This document shows positions 21,351-21,504 of a stretch of DNA of 21,504 bases, piece by piece. Every line of letters starts with the position of its first letter. Position 1 is the first letter of the stretch. Source of the DNA: Hofstenia miamia (lineage: Eukaryota > Xenacoelomorpha > Acoela > Hofsteniidae). Under the pieces are notes generated by a model. The model ran no database searches and was not told the DNA's origin. It saw only the letters and a program-made list of their open reading frames with translations. The DNA is taken from contig CABFPE010000046.1 of NCBI GenBank assembly GCA_900660155.1, positions 2,045,470 through 2,066,973 of the forward strand, in the 5' to 3' direction. The position numbers and the translations under genes were made by a program.

Positions 21351-21504
21351 AACTACCCTGAAAGATTTCAAACTTTTTGGTAAGCTATTTTTATAATTAA
21401 ATCTCCAATATTGTTTTGATTATTTACGCTTTTCGCAATATTATTTCTAGTTAGTTTTACAGATATTTCTTTTAAAAATGTAATCAATTTTATTTTAATG
21501 AATT

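Overview
The window looks like nuclear DNA from an A+T-rich animal genome (roughly 70-75% A+T by eye, not counted). The evidence is an intronless rhodopsin-family GPCR, many (AT)n microsatellites, degenerate vertebrate-type TTAGGG/CCCTAA repeats, putative spliceosomal exon borders and a decayed non-LTR retrotransposon. Vertebrate-type telomere-like repeats argue against most insects (TTAGG) and nematodes (TTAGGC). A cnidarian such as a Hydra-like species, a flatworm or another A+T-rich invertebrate would fit, but the sequence does not fix the taxon. I see no bacterial operon, CRISPR array, rRNA or convincing tRNA.

Layout. 0-1.3 kb: intergenic, starting in an (AT)n tract. 1344-2237 (minus): the only complete gene I can support, a 297-residue seven-transmembrane receptor in one exon. 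2.4-2.6 kb: small hairpins and a (GACCA)7 tract. 2999-3236 (plus): a probable internal exon with good borders that carries no start codon; two further small candidate exons at 3481-3588 and 4576-4637 can be joined to it in phase, giving a tentative gene of unknown function running away from the GPCR. 4.7-10.4 kb: A+T-rich DNA with microsatellites, a long hairpin and only weak ORFs.

10.4-13.1 kb is a patch of mobile-element debris with more G+C than its surroundings. It holds a 155-bp element bounded by 10-bp inverted repeats, a very G+C-rich hairpin with a hAT-like terminus, a 631-bp island wedged between two (AT)n tracts, and a decayed LINE open reading frame. 14.55-14.68 kb (minus) has a short coding-like stretch. 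15.66-16.35 kb is a fold-back element whose two arms carry degenerate telomere-like repeats in opposite orientation.

17467-19095 consists of two apparently identical 814-bp blocks separated by a single N, most likely an assembly artefact. A third, inverted and diverged copy of part of the block lies at 20571-20796. The right end (21.1-21.38 kb) holds a diverged direct repeat with a period of about 134 bp.

No pathway can be read from this window. The genes here are one receptor, one or two partial unidentified genes, and repeats.
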